A DNA stretch of 5,311 nucleotides, taken from Oscillospiraceae bacterium (lineage in GTDB: Bacteria; Bacillota; Clostridia; Oscillospirales; Ruminococcaceae). The notes under the pieces are model-generated. The model ran no database searches, was not told the origin of the DNA, and saw only the letters and a list, made by a program, of their open reading frames with translations. The stretch's first letter is position 1. Each line of letters begins with the position of its first letter. The stretch lies in NCBI GenBank assembly GCA_022511485.1, contig JAFLUJ010000093.1:1-5311 (forward strand), read 5' to 3'. Below, piece after piece: positions 4,887 through 5,311 of the stretch. A program made the position numbers and the translations under genes.

Positions 4887-5311
4887 TTATTCCTCAACAG
4901 GAATAACCATGCGGGTCACAAATTTGTCCGGCTTGATCTCTTTCCCCATGTACGGCGCAACAGGACACATTCCGATAACAATTCCCTTGTGCTTCAGATC
5001 AAGCTCTTTCATTTTATCAAGGAGAAGCTGTGGGACTTCCTTTCTGATATTTGAAAAATCACCGTAATACAGAATTGACAGAGCCTTTCCGCCGGGGATA
5101 AATCTTGTTTCCTCAGAAGCGCAGTCCGGCTCAACAGGTATGCAGCAGGTGTAATGTTCTTTTTCCGTATCGGGTATCATGCTGAAATATTCATCATAGG
5201 GACGAATTACAAACATCAGTTCTGTTGGTATCATGCGATAGCCCTTTTTATAAGCTTCATGGCAGTGGTCGTACATATCCTTATATTGATCCTGAAATCC
5301 GTTTCCGGTAA
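4887..5311 (-). CDS. GyrI-like effector-binding domain protein, probably a MerR-type regulator, partial (5' end outside window)
   Basis: The frame is open to the right edge of the window, so the visible 140 residues are probably the C-terminal part of a longer protein. An ATG at 5276 exists, but it has only AAGGA one base before it, and the recognisable domain seems to begin upstream. The pattern is two related halves: YKKGYRMIPTELMFVIRPYD then EKEHYTCCIPVEPD, followed by GGKALSILYYGDFSNIRKEV then DKFVTRMVIPVEE. This repeat, with each half ending in an IPV strand, is characteristic of the GyrI-like small-molecule-binding fold found at the C-terminus of MerR and AraC family regulators such as multidrug-responsive activators. 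The ligand is unknown and the DNA-binding part would lie beyond 5311. It is a separate transcription unit upstream of guaA, with no visible functional link to it. I see no convincing terminator after its stop. Confidence 0.7.
   Translation of the reverse strand, partial: TGNGFQDQYKDMYDHCHEAYKKGYRMIPTELMFVIRPYDEYFSMIPDTEKEHYTCCIPVEPDCASEETRFIPGGKALSILYYGDFSNIRKEVPQLLLDKMKELDLKHKGIVIGMCPVAPYMGKEIKPDKFVTRMVIPVEE

Noticed and set aside
1..5311. CRISPR array, tRNA or rRNA genes, insertion sequence
   Set aside because: The only regular repeats are short in-frame coding repeats and the 11-bp pair; there are no spacer-repeat units, cloverleaf-like segments or transposase genes.

Overview
The window appears to be one end of an integrated mobile element sitting against the 3' end of a chromosomal guaA gene in a Gram-positive bacterium, most likely a gut clostridium of the Ruminococcus/Oscillospiraceae kind. 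That placement is inferred from the GuaA sequence style, the strong AGGAGG-type ribosome binding sites and the TTGACA/TATAAT promoters; it was not tested by any search. By eye, the element genes are clearly richer in A+T than guaA, which fits acquired DNA beside host DNA.

Element part (1 to about 3200). Three genes read leftward as one early operon: a small winged-helix-type DNA-binding protein (1028-1237), a 255-residue phage-type replication protein (268-1035), and the start of a helix-turn-helix/coiled-coil protein that leaves the window (1-255). All are translationally linked, by an overlap or by a ribosome binding site lying on the preceding gene's end. Two genes read rightward: a Cro/CI-type repressor (1423-2013) and a tyrosine integrase with a complete catalytic set (2031-3110). 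Between the two groups is a 185-bp divergent control region. It holds two well-formed promoters and three or four copies of a 15-bp half-site placed on or next to the promoter elements, which looks like a lysogeny-type switch.

Junction (3103-3240). The integrase gene ends in a tandem 11-bp repeat that looks like arm-type integrase binding sites. An intrinsic terminator oriented for guaA follows, and then the guaA 3' end, which is a known integration hotspot for genomic islands, conjugative elements and staphylococcal pathogenicity islands.

Host part (3200-5311). guaA (GMP synthase, leftward) has its own promoter. Upstream of it is the C-terminal part of a GyrI-like effector-binding protein, probably a MerR-family regulator, which runs off the right edge.

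The most interesting signals are two adjoining tandem repeat arrays inside the replication gene (three units of 18 bp and four units of 21 bp), which resemble an intragenic iteron origin, and the operator set of the divergent switch. The layout (integrase and repressor one way; small DNA-binding protein and replication protein the other way; guaA attachment site) is also that of phage-inducible chromosomal islands. A prophage or an integrative conjugative element remains possible, because the rest of the element is not in view.
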